In this document: positions 36,539 through 44,844 of the stretch, one piece after another
Layout of the letters: the number at the start of each line of letters is the position of its first letter
Numbering within the stretch: position 1 is the stretch's first letter
NCBI GenBank assembly: GCA_947085425.1
Contig: CAMTWK010000021.1
Coordinates: forward strand, 124,001 to 188,000
Reading direction: 5' to 3'
DNA from: UKL13-2 sp947085425
GTDB taxonomy: Bacteria; Pseudomonadota; Gammaproteobacteria; Burkholderiales; Usitatibacteraceae
DNA: 64,000 nt
The notes under the pieces: generated by a model
The model's input: the letters and a program-made list of their open reading frames with translations, nothing else
Told to the model about the DNA's origin: nothing
Databases searched by the model: none
Program-made: the position numbers and the translations under genes

Positions 36539-36748
36539 AGGTCAAAAGCCCCTTCACCGGAGAAGTGAAACAGTTAATCAAAGACACCTTCCCCGGACGC
36601 GCGCCCGATGAAGCTGGGCTTCTCCGGGGAGGGGTTTCGAATTGCGCTAGGATTTTTAATTGCCGTTGCTGCATTAAGGTCAAAAGCCGCTTCACCGGAG
36701 AAGCGAAACAGCCTAGCAGTTTTAAAGTATCACTTTAAAACTGCTAGG
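36539..36748. repeat. Cluster of short direct repeats and hairpins after livM
   Basis: A 35-base unit beginning AGGTCAAAAGCC occurs at 36539-36573 and 36677-36711 with two differences; each contains the stem CTTC-ACCGGA-GAAG. Between them are more C/G-rich inverted pieces (CCTTCCCCGG and CTTCTCCGGGGAGG). Next to the second unit, 36712-36748 is a perfect 17-base-arm hairpin with a 3-base loop (CCTAGCAGTTTTAAAGT, ATC, complement), which may end the Liv transcript. The region 36428-36865 (438 bases) has no convincing gene. Confidence 0.7.
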
Positions 36749-36865
36749 ACAACTTTACGTGACTCTTGGCAAAATGAGTGGAAGGGTGGGTCTGTTCTGC
36801 GTTTGTCGGCTGTGATTTCAGGACTGGCCGCGATTGCTGCTGCAGTGGGTAACCGGCAACGGTCC

Positions 36866-38071
36866 TCACGCAAATCTCAACGCCGCACACGCCCGCTGAA
36901 TCCGCCGGCACGCTTCTGCCAGCACATCGGTGGAAGTGGCATACGACACCCGGAAATGCGGTGACAGGCCGAACGCCGCGCCGTGCACCACCGCCACGCC
37001 TTCGCTGTCGAGCAAATAATTCACCACGTCTTCGTCATTTTTGATGATGCCGCCTGATGGGGTGGTGGCGCCAATCAGCCCCGCACAGCTTGGGTAGACA
37101 TAAAACGCACCCTCCGGGGTGTGACACGATAAGCCCTTGGCTTCATTGAGCATCTTCACCACCAAATCACGCCGCGCCTTGAATTTGGCGTTGTGCACGG
37201 GAATAAAATCCTGCGGGCCGTTGAGCGCCTCGACCGCGGCGGCCTGGCCAATCGATGACGGGTTGGAAGTGGATTGGGATTGCACATCGCCCATGGCCTT
37301 GATGAGTTTTTCCGGACCGCCCGCATAACCAATGCGCCAGCCGGTCATGCAGTAGGCCTTGGACACGCCGTTCATGGTCAGCGTGCGGTCATACAAGCCC
37401 GGCTCAATTTGTGCCGGTGTGGCGAACACAAAATCGTCATACACCAAATGCTCGTACATGTCGTCGGTCAACACCCACACATGCGGATGGCGCATCAGCA
37501 CATCGGTGAGTGCCTTGAGCTCCGCGCGGGTGTAGGCCGCTCCCGATGGATTCGACGGCGAATTGAGCAACACCCATTTGGTGCGCGGCGTGATGGCGGC
37601 CTCCAGGTCGGCGGCATGAAGCTTGAAATGGTGGTCGGCGCTGCACGGCACAATCACCGGCGTACCCTCGGCCAGCAACACCATCTCCGGGTACGACACC
37701 CAGTACGGCGCGGGGATCACCACTTCGTCGCCCTCGGAGAGGGTTGCCATGAAGGCGTTGTAGAGCACCTGCTTGCCGCCGGTGCCCACCGAAATTTGTT
37801 TGGCGGTGTAGGTCAGCCCGTTTTCGCGTTTGAATTTGGCGATGATCGCCTCTTTCAATTTCGGTGTGCCGTCAACCGCCGTGTATTTGGTGTCGCCCGA
37901 CTGAATCGCGCGAATTGCCGCGTCCTTGATATTTTGCGGGGTGTCAAAGTCCGGCTCACCAAATGACAGCGCGATGACACTTTTGCCAGAAGCCTTGAGT
38001 GCGGCGGCCTTGGCGGAAATGGCGATGGTGGCGGAGGGTTTGACACGGGAGAGACGCTTGGCGAGTTGCAT
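36866..38071 (-). CDS. Class I PLP-dependent aminotransferase (aspartate/prephenate type)
   Basis: 401 residues. Fold type I aminotransferase: LSFGEPDFDTPQNIKDAA, the substrate/cofactor segment GGKQVLYNAFMATLSEGDEV, NSPSNPSGAAY, the Asp and Tyr of VLTDDMYEHLVYDD, the Schiff-base Lys in NGVSKAYCMTGWRIGYAGG near residue 235 and the carboxylate-binding Arg in HFRVSYATS. This is the subgroup of thermostable-type aspartate aminotransferases that often also accept prephenate. Start ATG 38071. It follows the dienoyl-CoA isomerase-like gene in the same direction, separated by a strong hairpin. Confidence 0.92.
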   Translation of the reverse strand: MQLAKRLSRVKPSATIAISAKAAALKASGKSVIALSFGEPDFDTPQNIKDAAIRAIQSGDTKYTAVDGTPKLKEAIIAKFKRENGLTYTAKQISVGTGGKQVLYNAFMATLSEGDEVVIPAPYWVSYPEMVLLAEGTPVIVPCSADHHFKLHAADLEAAITPRTKWVLLNSPSNPSGAAYTRAELKALTDVLMRHPHVWVLTDDMYEHLVYDDFVFATPAQIEPGLYDRTLTMNGVSKAYCMTGWRIGYAGGPEKLIKAMGDVQSQSTSNPSSIGQAAAVEALNGPQDFIPVHNAKFKARRDLVVKMLNEAKGLSCHTPEGAFYVYPSCAGLIGATTPSGGIIKNDEDVVNYLLDSEGVAVVHGAAFGLSPHFRVSYATSTDVLAEACRRIQRACAALRFA

Positions 38072-38149
38072 GAATGAGTTCCGGAGTGAAAAAACCGCGT
38101 GTTGCGATGCGGGGGTGATTATAAATGAGGTGGCATGTCTTTAAGATAA

Positions 38150-38177
38150 CCCCTTCCCCCGGCAACGGGGGAAGGGG
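38150..38177. terminator. GC-rich hairpin between crotonase and aminotransferase genes
   Basis: CCCCTTCCCCCG (38150-38161) and CGGGGGAAGGGG (38166-38177) are perfect 12-base arms around the tetraloop GCAA. On the minus strand the sequence after it is T-rich but lacks a true T-run, so it may act as an mRNA-stabilising or partial terminator structure. Confidence 0.55.
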
Positions 38178-38224
38178 GTCGCAACCATTGATGCCTCTGC
38201 GTTTGAAAAGCTAAAGTCTTGGCA

Positions 38225-39037
38225 CTAATCCCCAAACACCGGCGCACGCTTGTCCATATTCGCCATCATCGCCTCCTGCAAATCCGCTGACATCAGCATG
38301 GCCGCATTCCATGTTGCGATGTGGTTGAGTCCGTCGGCCACCGAATGGTCACGCGCGTAGTTGAGCATTTCTTTGGTGCCGCGAATGGCAAGTGGCGATT
38401 TGGCGGCAATGGTTGCGGCGATTTCCCCAACACCTGCCATGAGTGCCGCCGGGGTGTCGAACACGCGATTGACCAGACCGATTTTTTCGGCTTCCACCGC
38501 GCGGACATGGCGGCCGGTGAAGGCGAGTTCGCGCACCACGGCGGGGTTGATGATGGTGGGCAGACGCTGCAGGCTGCCGACATCGGCGGTCATGCCGATG
38601 TCGATTTCCTTGATGGAGAATGTTGCGTCCGCACTGGCATACCGCAGGTCGCAACACGCCGCCATGTCAAGCCCGCCGCCGAAACAAACGCCATGTATCG
38701 CGGCGATCACCGGCTTGCGGCAACGCTCGATGGCGCTGAGGGTATCCTGCAAATCGAGAATGATGTTGCGCAATTTTTCCCGCATCCGTGCCTCACACAC
38801 GTCTTCGATTTGTTTGCCCAGCGCCATCATCATGTTGAGATCAATGCCCGAACAAAAATTCGCGCCGTTGCCGGACAGGATCACCACCCGCGCCGCCGCT
38901 ATTTTGTCCGCCCAGTCCAATGCCATGCGGATTTCCTGCCACATGGGCGCGTTCATCGCGTTGGCCTTGTCCGGGCGGTTGAGCGCGATGCGGGCGATGG
39001 GGCCGGTGAGGGTGGTTTCGAGGGTGGTGTATGACAT
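38225..39037 (-). CDS. Crotonase-family enzyme, delta3,5-delta2,4-dienoyl-CoA isomerase-like
   Basis: 270 residues. Crotonase fold: oxyanion-hole segments LNRPDKANAMNAPM, NGANFCSGIDL and HGVCFGGGLDMAACCDLRYAS. The block IKEIDIGMTADVGSLQRLP is the pattern of dienoyl-CoA isomerases (ECH1 type), keeping the Glu and downstream Asp used for proton transfer, rather than the two-Glu pattern of enoyl-CoA hydratase. It would reposition double bonds during degradation of unsaturated fatty acids. Divergent from the DJ-1 gene with about 80 bases between. Confidence 0.85.
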   Translation of the reverse strand: MSYTTLETTLTGPIARIALNRPDKANAMNAPMWQEIRMALDWADKIAAARVVILSGNGANFCSGIDLNMMMALGKQIEDVCEARMREKLRNIILDLQDTLSAIERCRKPVIAAIHGVCFGGGLDMAACCDLRYASADATFSIKEIDIGMTADVGSLQRLPTIINPAVVRELAFTGRHVRAVEAEKIGLVNRVFDTPAALMAGVGEIAATIAAKSPLAIRGTKEMLNYARDHSVADGLNHIATWNAAMLMSADLQEAMMANMDKRAPVFGD

Positions 39038-39115
39038 GTTTGCCCCAGCTTGTTAAAGTGTGGTGAATGTAGCATAACGCCGCTTGCTGTTTCCCATTTC
39101 CCCAACCGAAAACCC

Positions 39116-39727
39116 ATGACCCACAACGTCGGCATTTTTGTGTTTGATGAAGTCGAGGTGCTCGATTTCGCCGGGCCTTTTGAAGTGTTCACCACGGCAT
39201 CCAGGATGCACGCGCGCCTTGACCCCGCGTCGCCGCCTTTGTTCAAGGTTTTCACGGTGGGTGAAGGCACGGCGGTGCTGTGCGCCAGGGCGGGGCTCCG
39301 GGTGTTGCCCGACCATGCGTTTTGGCAACATCCACCGATTGATGTGCTTGTCATTCCCGGCGGCGTGGTGGAGGCGGCGTTAGCGCGACCGGCGGTGATC
39401 GGTTGGATCACCGCGACGGCGGCGGCCAGCACACTCACGGCATCCGTCTGCACAGGCGCTTTTTTGCTGGCCCGCGCCGGGCTGCTTGACGGCAAGTGCG
39501 CGACCACCCATTGGGAGGACGCGGACGACCTGGCGCGTGACTTTCCCGCAGTGACGGTGCAAAAAAATGTGCGCTGGGTTGATGATGGCGATGGCGCTCT
39601 CGTCACTTCCGCCGGCATTTCCGCGGGCATCGACATGTCGTTGCATCTGGTGGAAAAAATCGCCGGGCGCGAATTGGCCGTGCGCACCGCGCGGCAGATG
39701 GAATTTGACTGGACAGAAAATGCCTGA
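39116..39727 (+). CDS. DJ-1/PfpI family protein
   Basis: 203 residues from the ATG at 39116. Class I glutamine-amidotransferase-like fold: VGIFVFDEVEVLDFAGPFEVF, DVLVIPGG, and the nucleophile elbow SVCTGAFLLARAGLLDG with Cys about residue 116 followed by TTHW. This subgroup resembles isonitrile hydratase and AraC-linked DJ-1 domains, but no DNA-binding domain follows. The biochemical role (deglycase, hydratase or other) cannot be fixed. The HD-domain gene begins 24 bases downstream. Confidence 0.88.
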   Translation: MTHNVGIFVFDEVEVLDFAGPFEVFTTASRMHARLDPASPPLFKVFTVGEGTAVLCARAGLRVLPDHAFWQHPPIDVLVIPGGVVEAALARPAVIGWITATAAASTLTASVCTGAFLLARAGLLDGKCATTHWEDADDLARDFPAVTVQKNVRWVDDGDGALVTSAGISAGIDMSLHLVEKIAGRELAVRTARQMEFDWTENA

Positions 39728-39751
39728 TGCCACCCACACCGAAAGCGAGAC

Positions 39752-40339
39752 ATGCAACAAGTGATTGATTTTGTGATTGAGCTGGACAAGCTCAAAACCG
39801 TTACCCGCAAGACCCGCGTGTTGGGCGAGGATCGATATGAAAATTCGGCCGAGCACAGTTGGCAGATCGCGTTATTGGCGTCCTCGCTGGCGCACTATGC
39901 CGTGACGCCGATTGATATCAACCGCGTGATTGGTATGTTGTTGGTGCACGACATCGGCGAAATCGATACCGGTGATACGATTGTTTATCAGGACGAAGGT
40001 TTGGCGGAACGCAAGGCGGCCGAGCGGCTGGCGGTGACACGCATCTTTGGCCTATTGCCCGACCATCATGCCGGCCGTTTTATGGCATTGTGGCAGGAAT
40101 TCGAGGCGGGAGAAACCGACGAAGCACGTTTTGCCAATGCGGCCGATCGTGCCATGCCGGTGTTGCTGAATCTGGCCAATGCCGGCCAAAGCTGGCGCGA
40201 AAACGGCATCACCCACGCGCGTGTGATCGACCGTATTGCCGCACCAATTCGCGATGGTTGTCCGGCGCTGTGGGACTATTTGGAAACGCGCTTGGCGGAA
40301 GAGCAGGCGATGGGCTGGTTTGGTGCCGACACGCCGTGA
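39752..40339 (+). CDS. HD-domain hydrolase (YfbR/COG1896-like)
   Basis: 195 residues. HD metal motifs in order: H of NSAEHSWQ near residue 34, HD of LVHDIGEIDTGDT near residue 71, and the terminal D of NAADRAMPVLLNL near residue 131. It matches the HD_3/YfbR-type 5'-nucleotidase group by motif order and size. It likely hydrolyses nucleoside monophosphates or related substrates; substrate is inferred only. It converges on the Uup gene. Confidence 0.88.
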   Translation: MQQVIDFVIELDKLKTVTRKTRVLGEDRYENSAEHSWQIALLASSLAHYAVTPIDINRVIGMLLVHDIGEIDTGDTIVYQDEGLAERKAAERLAVTRIFGLLPDHHAGRFMALWQEFEAGETDEARFANAADRAMPVLLNLANAGQSWRENGITHARVIDRIAAPIRDGCPALWDYLETRLAEEQAMGWFGADTP

Positions 40340-40353
40340 ATGAATCGGCTGCT

Positions 40354-42192
40354 TTAGCCGGCGCCACTCGTGCCGCCATTGCCGCCATTGCCGCCATTGC
40401 GTTTAAGTTCCAACTCTTCCCAACGGCTCATGGCGGCATTAATTTCAATGTCGATCGCCTCCAGCCGTACGGCAACAAATTTGGCTTCGTCTGGTGCTTT
40501 GACATAAATGCTGCCTTCGGCAAGTTTGGCTTGTAAGGTCGCCTGTTCCTTTTCCAAAGCCTGAATTTTTACGGGCAGGGATTCCAATTCGCGGCTGTCG
40601 TTAAAACTCATTTTGACTTTGCGTGCGGTCTGCCCGGACGTTGAAAAGCCAGCATTGACAGTATTTTTCACGGCATTTTGGTTGGAATCGCTGGTTCCGC
40701 GCTGGGCTTGCCATTCGGCATATCCGCCAACGTACTCTTGAATTTTGCCGTTGCCTTCGAAGGCGAATACCTGGGTGACAACGTTATCCAGAAAGGCGCG
40801 GTCGTGGCTGACCAAGATCACCGTGCCGGCATATTCCTGCAGCATCGACTCGAGTAATTCGAGTGTTTCAATATCGAGGTCATTGGTTGGCTCATCGAGT
40901 ACCAACACATTGGCGGGTTTGGCGAACAAGCGTGCCAGCAACAGGCGATTACGTTCACCACCGGACAACGATTTCACCTTGGCACGGGCGCGCTGCGGCG
41001 GAAATAAAAAATCTCCCAAATATGAAATCACGTGTTTGCGTGCGCCGGCGATTTCGACAAATTCAGAACCAGGTGAAATGACATCAGAGAGGCTCGCTTC
41101 ATCATCAAGCACTTCCCGGAATTGGTCGAAATACGCCACTTGCAATTGCGTGCCGCGTTTGATGGTGCCGCTGTCGGGCTGCAAATCGGCCAGCATCAGT
41201 TTGATGAGGGTGGTTTTACCGGCACCATTCGGGCCGATCAAACCGATGCGGTCACCACGCTGCAAGATCGCTGAAAAATCACGAATGATGACGTTGTTGC
41301 CAAACGATTTGGAGACATGAGTTAACTCGGCTACTATTTTGCCGGAGCGTTCACCGGCATCCAGTTGCAGGTTGACTTTGCCCAATACATCGCGGCGCGC
41401 CGTGCGCACCCGGCGTAATTCTTCGAGTCGACGCACACGGCCTTCATTGCGGGTGCGGCGTGCCTCGACGCCTTTGCGAATCCAGATTTCTTCTTCTTTC
41501 AACAGCTTGTCGAAACGCGCATTGGCGAGCGACTCGGCGTTCATCATTTCGCCCTTGCGACGCTGATACTCGGCAAACGAGCCTGGATAGCTGAATAACT
41601 GGCCACGATCGAGCTCAACTATGCGCGAAGCAAAGGTTTCCAGAAAGCGCCGGTCATGGCTGATGGAAATGACCGCGCCGCCAAAGCTTTTGAGGGTTTC
41701 TTCCAGCCAGGCAATGCCGTCAAAGTCCAGATGGTTGGTCGGTTCGTCGAGCAACAGCAGGGCGGGTTCACTGACCAGCGCGCGCGCCAGGGCGACGCGC
41801 TTTTTCATGCCGCCGGACAGACTCGAAATAATCGCATCCGCATCCAGACCCAATCGGGAGATGACCTCGGTCACCCGGCCGGCGTGGCGCCAGGATTCGT
41901 CATCATGCGGGTCTTCGGCCGCCAAACCACTTTCGACGGCGCTGGTGACGGTTGCGCCTTCCTCAAACGAGGGCTCCTGTTGCACCGAGGCCACCCGTAC
42001 GCCTTTTTCACGCACCACTTCACCGTCATCCGGGGCACTTTCGCCGATGAGGATGCGTAACAGACTGGATTTGCCGGCGCCGTTGCGGCCAATGAGCGCA
42101 ATGCGCTCGCGGCTATCGACTGAAAAATCAACGTGGTCAAGGAGGGCGACGTCGCCGAAGGCGAGGTGCAGGGTCTTGCAATTAATAAGCGG
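40354..42192 (-). CDS. uup: ABC-F family ATPase Uup
   Basis: 612 residues from the ATG at 42192. Two ABC domains: GRNGAGKSSLLRIL with LSGGMKKRVALARALV and LLLLDEPTNHLDF, then GPNGAGKTTLIKLM with LSGGERNRLLLARLF and VLVLDEPTNDLDI. Between them is the ABC-F linker with YQRRKGEMMNAESLANARFDKLLKEEEIWIRKGVEARRTRNEGRV-type charged helices, here abbreviated by position about 215-265. The C-terminal coiled coil (about 540-600) is the Uup-specific DNA/ribosome-binding part. The last residues are a tandem of GGN units encoded by a 9-base repeat near 40376. Soluble; acts on ribosomes or branched DNA. Confidence 0.92.
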   Translation of the reverse strand, partial: PLINCKTLHLAFGDVALLDHVDFSVDSRERIALIGRNGAGKSSLLRILIGESAPDDGEVVREKGVRVASVQQEPSFEEGATVTSAVESGLAAEDPHDDESWRHAGRVTEVISRLGLDADAIISSLSGGMKKRVALARALVSEPALLLLDEPTNHLDFDGIAWLEETLKSFGGAVISISHDRRFLETFASRIVELDRGQLFSYPGSFAEYQRRKGEMMNAESLANARFDKLLKEEEIWIRKGVEARRTRNEGRVRRLEELRRVRTARRDVLGKVNLQLDAGERSGKIVAELTHVSKSFGNNVIIRDFSAILQRGDRIGLIGPNGAGKTTLIKLMLADLQPDSGTIKRGTQLQVAYFDQFREVLDDEASLSDVISPGSEFVEIAGARKHVISYLGDFLFPPQRARAKVKSLSGGERNRLLLARLFAKPANVLVLDEPTNDLDIETLELLESMLQEYAGTVILVSHDRAFLDNVVTQVFAFEGNGKIQEYVGGYAEWQAQRGTSDSNQNAVKNTVNAGFSTSGQTARKVKMSFNDSRELESLPVKIQALEKEQATLQAKLAEGSIYVKAPDEAKFVAVRLEAIDIEINAAMSRWEELELKRNGGNGGNGGTSGAG

Positions 42193-42392
42193 CATGAAGC
42201 GGAACAATTTCAAATAGGGAAGGTCTGCTATTTTCCACTACAAATGCTGTTACAACTAATTGTCATTTTATGAACAATCGTGGCGTATTATTTTGGGCGT
42301 AGGGTTTGACCACGAGGTTTCGGTTTTTGAGACGAGCTGCCAAGTCGGAATATCCCGAAAGTTTTTCAATATCATCCGAAAAGGAACTATTT

Positions 42393-42659
42393 ATGAAAAA
42401 GATTGCTTCGATTGTTGCCGCATTAACGGTCGGATTAACCGCCAGCCTTGCGTTTGCCGATACGCCGCCGGCACCCGGTGAGCACAAAGGACCGCGTCAT
42501 CATGCCATGCAGACCCGCGATTGCGCCAAGGCGCCCGCTGACATGAAAGATCGTTGTGAAGCGCACAACAAAATGATTGAAACCTGCAAAGCCAAGCCAG
42601 AAGGCGAAGAACGCAAAAAGTGCGTGATGGAAAATCGCCCCAAGCCGCCTGCAAAGTAA
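42393..42659 (+). CDS. Small secreted Cys-containing protein, unknown
   Basis: 88 residues, ATG 42393 with AAGGAAC upstream. Signal peptide MKKIASIVAALTVGLTASLAFA, then a mature basic chain with four Cys in two pairs (DCAKAPADMKDRC and TCKAKPEGEERKKC), suggesting two disulfides in the periplasm, and a Pro-rich tail. The pattern recalls PsiF-like small exported proteins but I cannot assign it. A terminator lies about 80 bases downstream, so it is transcribed alone. Confidence 0.78.
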   Translation: MKKIASIVAALTVGLTASLAFADTPPAPGEHKGPRHHAMQTRDCAKAPADMKDRCEAHNKMIETCKAKPEGEERKKCVMENRPKPPAK

Positions 42660-42742
42660 AAACACGCCAGCTGTTACGGCACAATAGGTGTGAAGTGGTA
42701 CTTGACGCGGGCGCGCGTCAAGCGTGGTTGAAGTTGCACCGG

Positions 42743-42775
42743 ACGCTTCTCGTTGCAGGACGGGAAGCGTTTTTT
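42743..42775 (+). terminator. Rho-independent terminator
   Basis: ACGCTTCTCG (42743-42752) pairs with CGGGAAGCGT (42761-42770), with one mismatched or wobble pair and an 8-base loop, followed by a run of T to 42775. Confidence 0.82.
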
Positions 42776-42935
42776 ATAGGCAATAAATGTGCTAAAAATA
42801 GAAAGTCTATAACTGGCAATGGTTTGCAGGCATAAATTGCCGAAAACGCTTGTTGGTCCTTGTGTTTAGTAATTTTGTGGTGCTTTTTGATTGTGCGGTG
42901 AATGAAACCATCGACTTGTCGGCGCTAGAATTAGC

Positions 42936-43179
42936 TAGCCTGCATATTTCACGGGGACGCACTCGAGCGTGTGTGGATAAGCGAGTGATTTTTTGCTCGA
43001 CTGACCGAGTAATATCAAGATATTACGAGGGAAGAGAGCGGAAAAGCGCTGCTCAGCCGCCTGTTATCGAGTGCGTAGGCCATCAACCTTACGAAGTACA
43101 GTTTGGATTCGCAGAATTTATAGGTCGCCAAGAATGAAAAGCGTATATAAGGCGGGCCGGCCCGTGAAATATGCAGGCT
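42936..43179 (+). repeat. MITE-like element, copy of family A
   Basis: Nearly identical to 24672-24916 along its whole length, including the internal palindrome and both terminal inverted repeats, except that the last A of the right end is T, where the next repeat (43181) begins. The same orientation as the 24672 copy. The region 42660-43487 (828 bases) contains this element, the following 142-base element, one terminator and no convincing gene. Confidence 0.85.
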
Positions 43180-43180
43180 T

Positions 43181-43322
43181 GCAGTTTGTTGAAATTCTGC
43201 TGCGCTCGGTGATGCGGCGTTGGCAAGCGGCTCAAAATCCTCATGTATACCGCATACATTCCGGTTTTTCACCGCTTTCCGCCTTGCCTGACCTTCGCTC
43301 GCGACGAATTTCAACAAACTGC
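43181..43322. repeat. 142-base palindromic element (family B), abutting the MITE
   Basis: Perfect 17-base terminal inverted repeats GCAGTTTGTTGAAATTC (43181-43197) and its complement (43306-43322). The inner parts remain partly complementary, so the whole could fold as an imperfect hairpin. No second copy in the window. It sits exactly at the right end of the family A element, as if inserted at its terminal TA. Confidence 0.75.
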
Positions 43323-43487
43323 TAAGGATGGCTTAAAAATGGCTGCACGGCGATTGTTTTTCAAAAATGTCGGTGCCCATCCGCTCCTTTTATCGCCATG
43401 CAATCGTGATTGAAGGTGATTACGACTAACACATCCAATGGTTAGTCAAAGCCGTAATACAGTTGTCCCCCTAAACAACCCGCCAAT

Positions 43488-44765
43488 TTGAAAAATATCC
43501 TCGTCCTGTTTCACCAAGAGTGGGATCAAGTCCAGTTTGGCCATGCCGCCGCCGCCAGCGGTGGTGGCCTGCGGTTTTTTCATGAAGGTTTTGATCTATT
43601 TACATTTCCGTCCAACACCAATCTGCTGGTGTTCGATATTTTTCGTTTCGTCGACCAACTGGTTGAAAAATACCGTTCGATCAGAATCGATGCGGTGGTG
43701 TCGACCCAGGAGCAATTTGGTGCCATTGCGGCGGCGTTGTTATCTGAAAAACTCGGCCTGCCTTCCGGCTCGATTAGCGGCATTTTGAATGCGCAACACA
43801 AACTGATTGCACGGCAGATTTTGGCGCGTGAGTTGCCCGAGGCAAATGTGCCGTTTGCGACCTTTCCCTATACCGTCCGGCATGCCGCCGATATTGAATT
43901 GCCGTTTCCGTTTTACGCCAAACCGGTCAAAGCGGCGTATTCGGTGCTGGCAAGACAGGTGGACGATTTTGCCGACTTAAAGCAGCACCTCAATTTTCGC
44001 CCTTGGGAAATGTTTATCATCAAACGGCTGGTGCGCCCGTTTAACGATGTGGTTGCCAGTCTGGGCGTATCCGCGGTGAATGGCCATTACATGATCGGCG
44101 AGGAAATCATTGGTGGCTTTCAGGTCAATGTGGATGGTTTTGTGGTCGATGGTCGCATTAAAATATTGGGAATTGTTGATGCGGTGATGTACCCGGGAAC
44201 CGATGCGTTTTTGCGCTGGGAGTATCCATCACGATTGCCCGTCGACTGGCAGGCCAATGTGCGGCGCACCGCTGAGAAAACCGTGGCCGCGCTGGGGTTG
44301 AATCACGGTTTGTTCAATGTCGAAATTCGCGTTTGTACGCACTCGGGTATTTGCAAGGTGATCGAGGTCAATCCACGCATGGCGGCGCAATTTTCCGACA
44401 TGTATGAAGCCGTGGACGGCATCAACTTACATGACTTGGCAATTCGTCTGGCGCTGGGCGAAAATGTCACCGCGGACAAAAAGGTCATGCCGGATCGATT
44501 TGCCACCAGTTTTGTTTACCGCCGATTTGATGGTCGGCCCCAGCCGAACCTGCCGAATGCCGCGCAGATCAAGGCGCTTGCGGATTTTGACCCACGTGCG
44601 CAGTTGGCCACATTCAAAAAAACCGGCAGCGGCTTAGAGCGCGAAATGCGCTGGTTAAAGAGTTATCGGTATGCCTGCCTGAACCTCGCCGCCGGCTCGG
44701 AATCCGAGCTGACTGAAAAATACCATCACGCTTCGGCACTTTTGGGATTGCCCACCCATTCTTAA
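43488..44765 (+). CDS. ATP-grasp family ligase-like protein
   Basis: 425 residues. A Rossmann-like N-terminus (KNILVLFHQEW) requires the TTG at 43488 as start; no clear RBS. The ATP-grasp core spans about 110-330: FPFYAKPVKAAYSVLARQV (ATP-binding Lys), EEIIGGFQVNVDGFV, and the metal-binding end LFNVEIRVCTHSGICKVIEVNPRMAAQFSDMYEAVDG with Glu and Asn. Such enzymes join a carboxylate to an amine or thiol, as in carnosine- or biotin-carboxylase-like proteins. The substrate is unknown. It precedes alaS by 79 bases but seems separately transcribed. Confidence 0.82.
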   Translation: MKNILVLFHQEWDQVQFGHAAAASGGGLRFFHEGFDLFTFPSNTNLLVFDIFRFVDQLVEKYRSIRIDAVVSTQEQFGAIAAALLSEKLGLPSGSISGILNAQHKLIARQILARELPEANVPFATFPYTVRHAADIELPFPFYAKPVKAAYSVLARQVDDFADLKQHLNFRPWEMFIIKRLVRPFNDVVASLGVSAVNGHYMIGEEIIGGFQVNVDGFVVDGRIKILGIVDAVMYPGTDAFLRWEYPSRLPVDWQANVRRTAEKTVAALGLNHGLFNVEIRVCTHSGICKVIEVNPRMAAQFSDMYEAVDGINLHDLAIRLALGENVTADKKVMPDRFATSFVYRRFDGRPQPNLPNAAQIKALADFDPRAQLATFKKTGSGLEREMRWLKSYRYACLNLAAGSESELTEKYHHASALLGLPTHS

Positions 44766-44844
44766 AACTCATATCAAATTGGCCTTGTGCCCTCTGAAAC
44801 GGTAAAATCAATGTTTTCTTACGTCGTATTGATTTTTACCCATC

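Noticed and set aside
37274..37966. 230-codon plus-strand open frame opposite the aminotransferase
   Set aside because: The His-rich, low-complexity translation is typical of a complementary-strand shadow; the minus strand holds a complete PLP enzyme.
38321..39056. Two long plus-strand frames opposite the crotonase gene
   Set aside because: The minus-strand crotonase is complete with all motifs; these frames show no family signature.
40376..40402. Tandem 9-base repeat at the end of uup as a CRISPR or minisatellite
   Set aside because: Only about three units, in frame, encoding a GGN tail; a simple coding repeat.
42850..43137. Open frame across the family A repeat, similar to one at 24631-24873
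   Set aside because: The protein similarity is fully explained by the DNA repeat; frames run in from unique flanking DNA at different points, there is no RBS, and the diverged copy at 13644 does not keep the frame well.
43015..43317. Minus-strand frame over the family B element
   Set aside because: It spans the junction of two repeats and has no RBS or recognisable domain.
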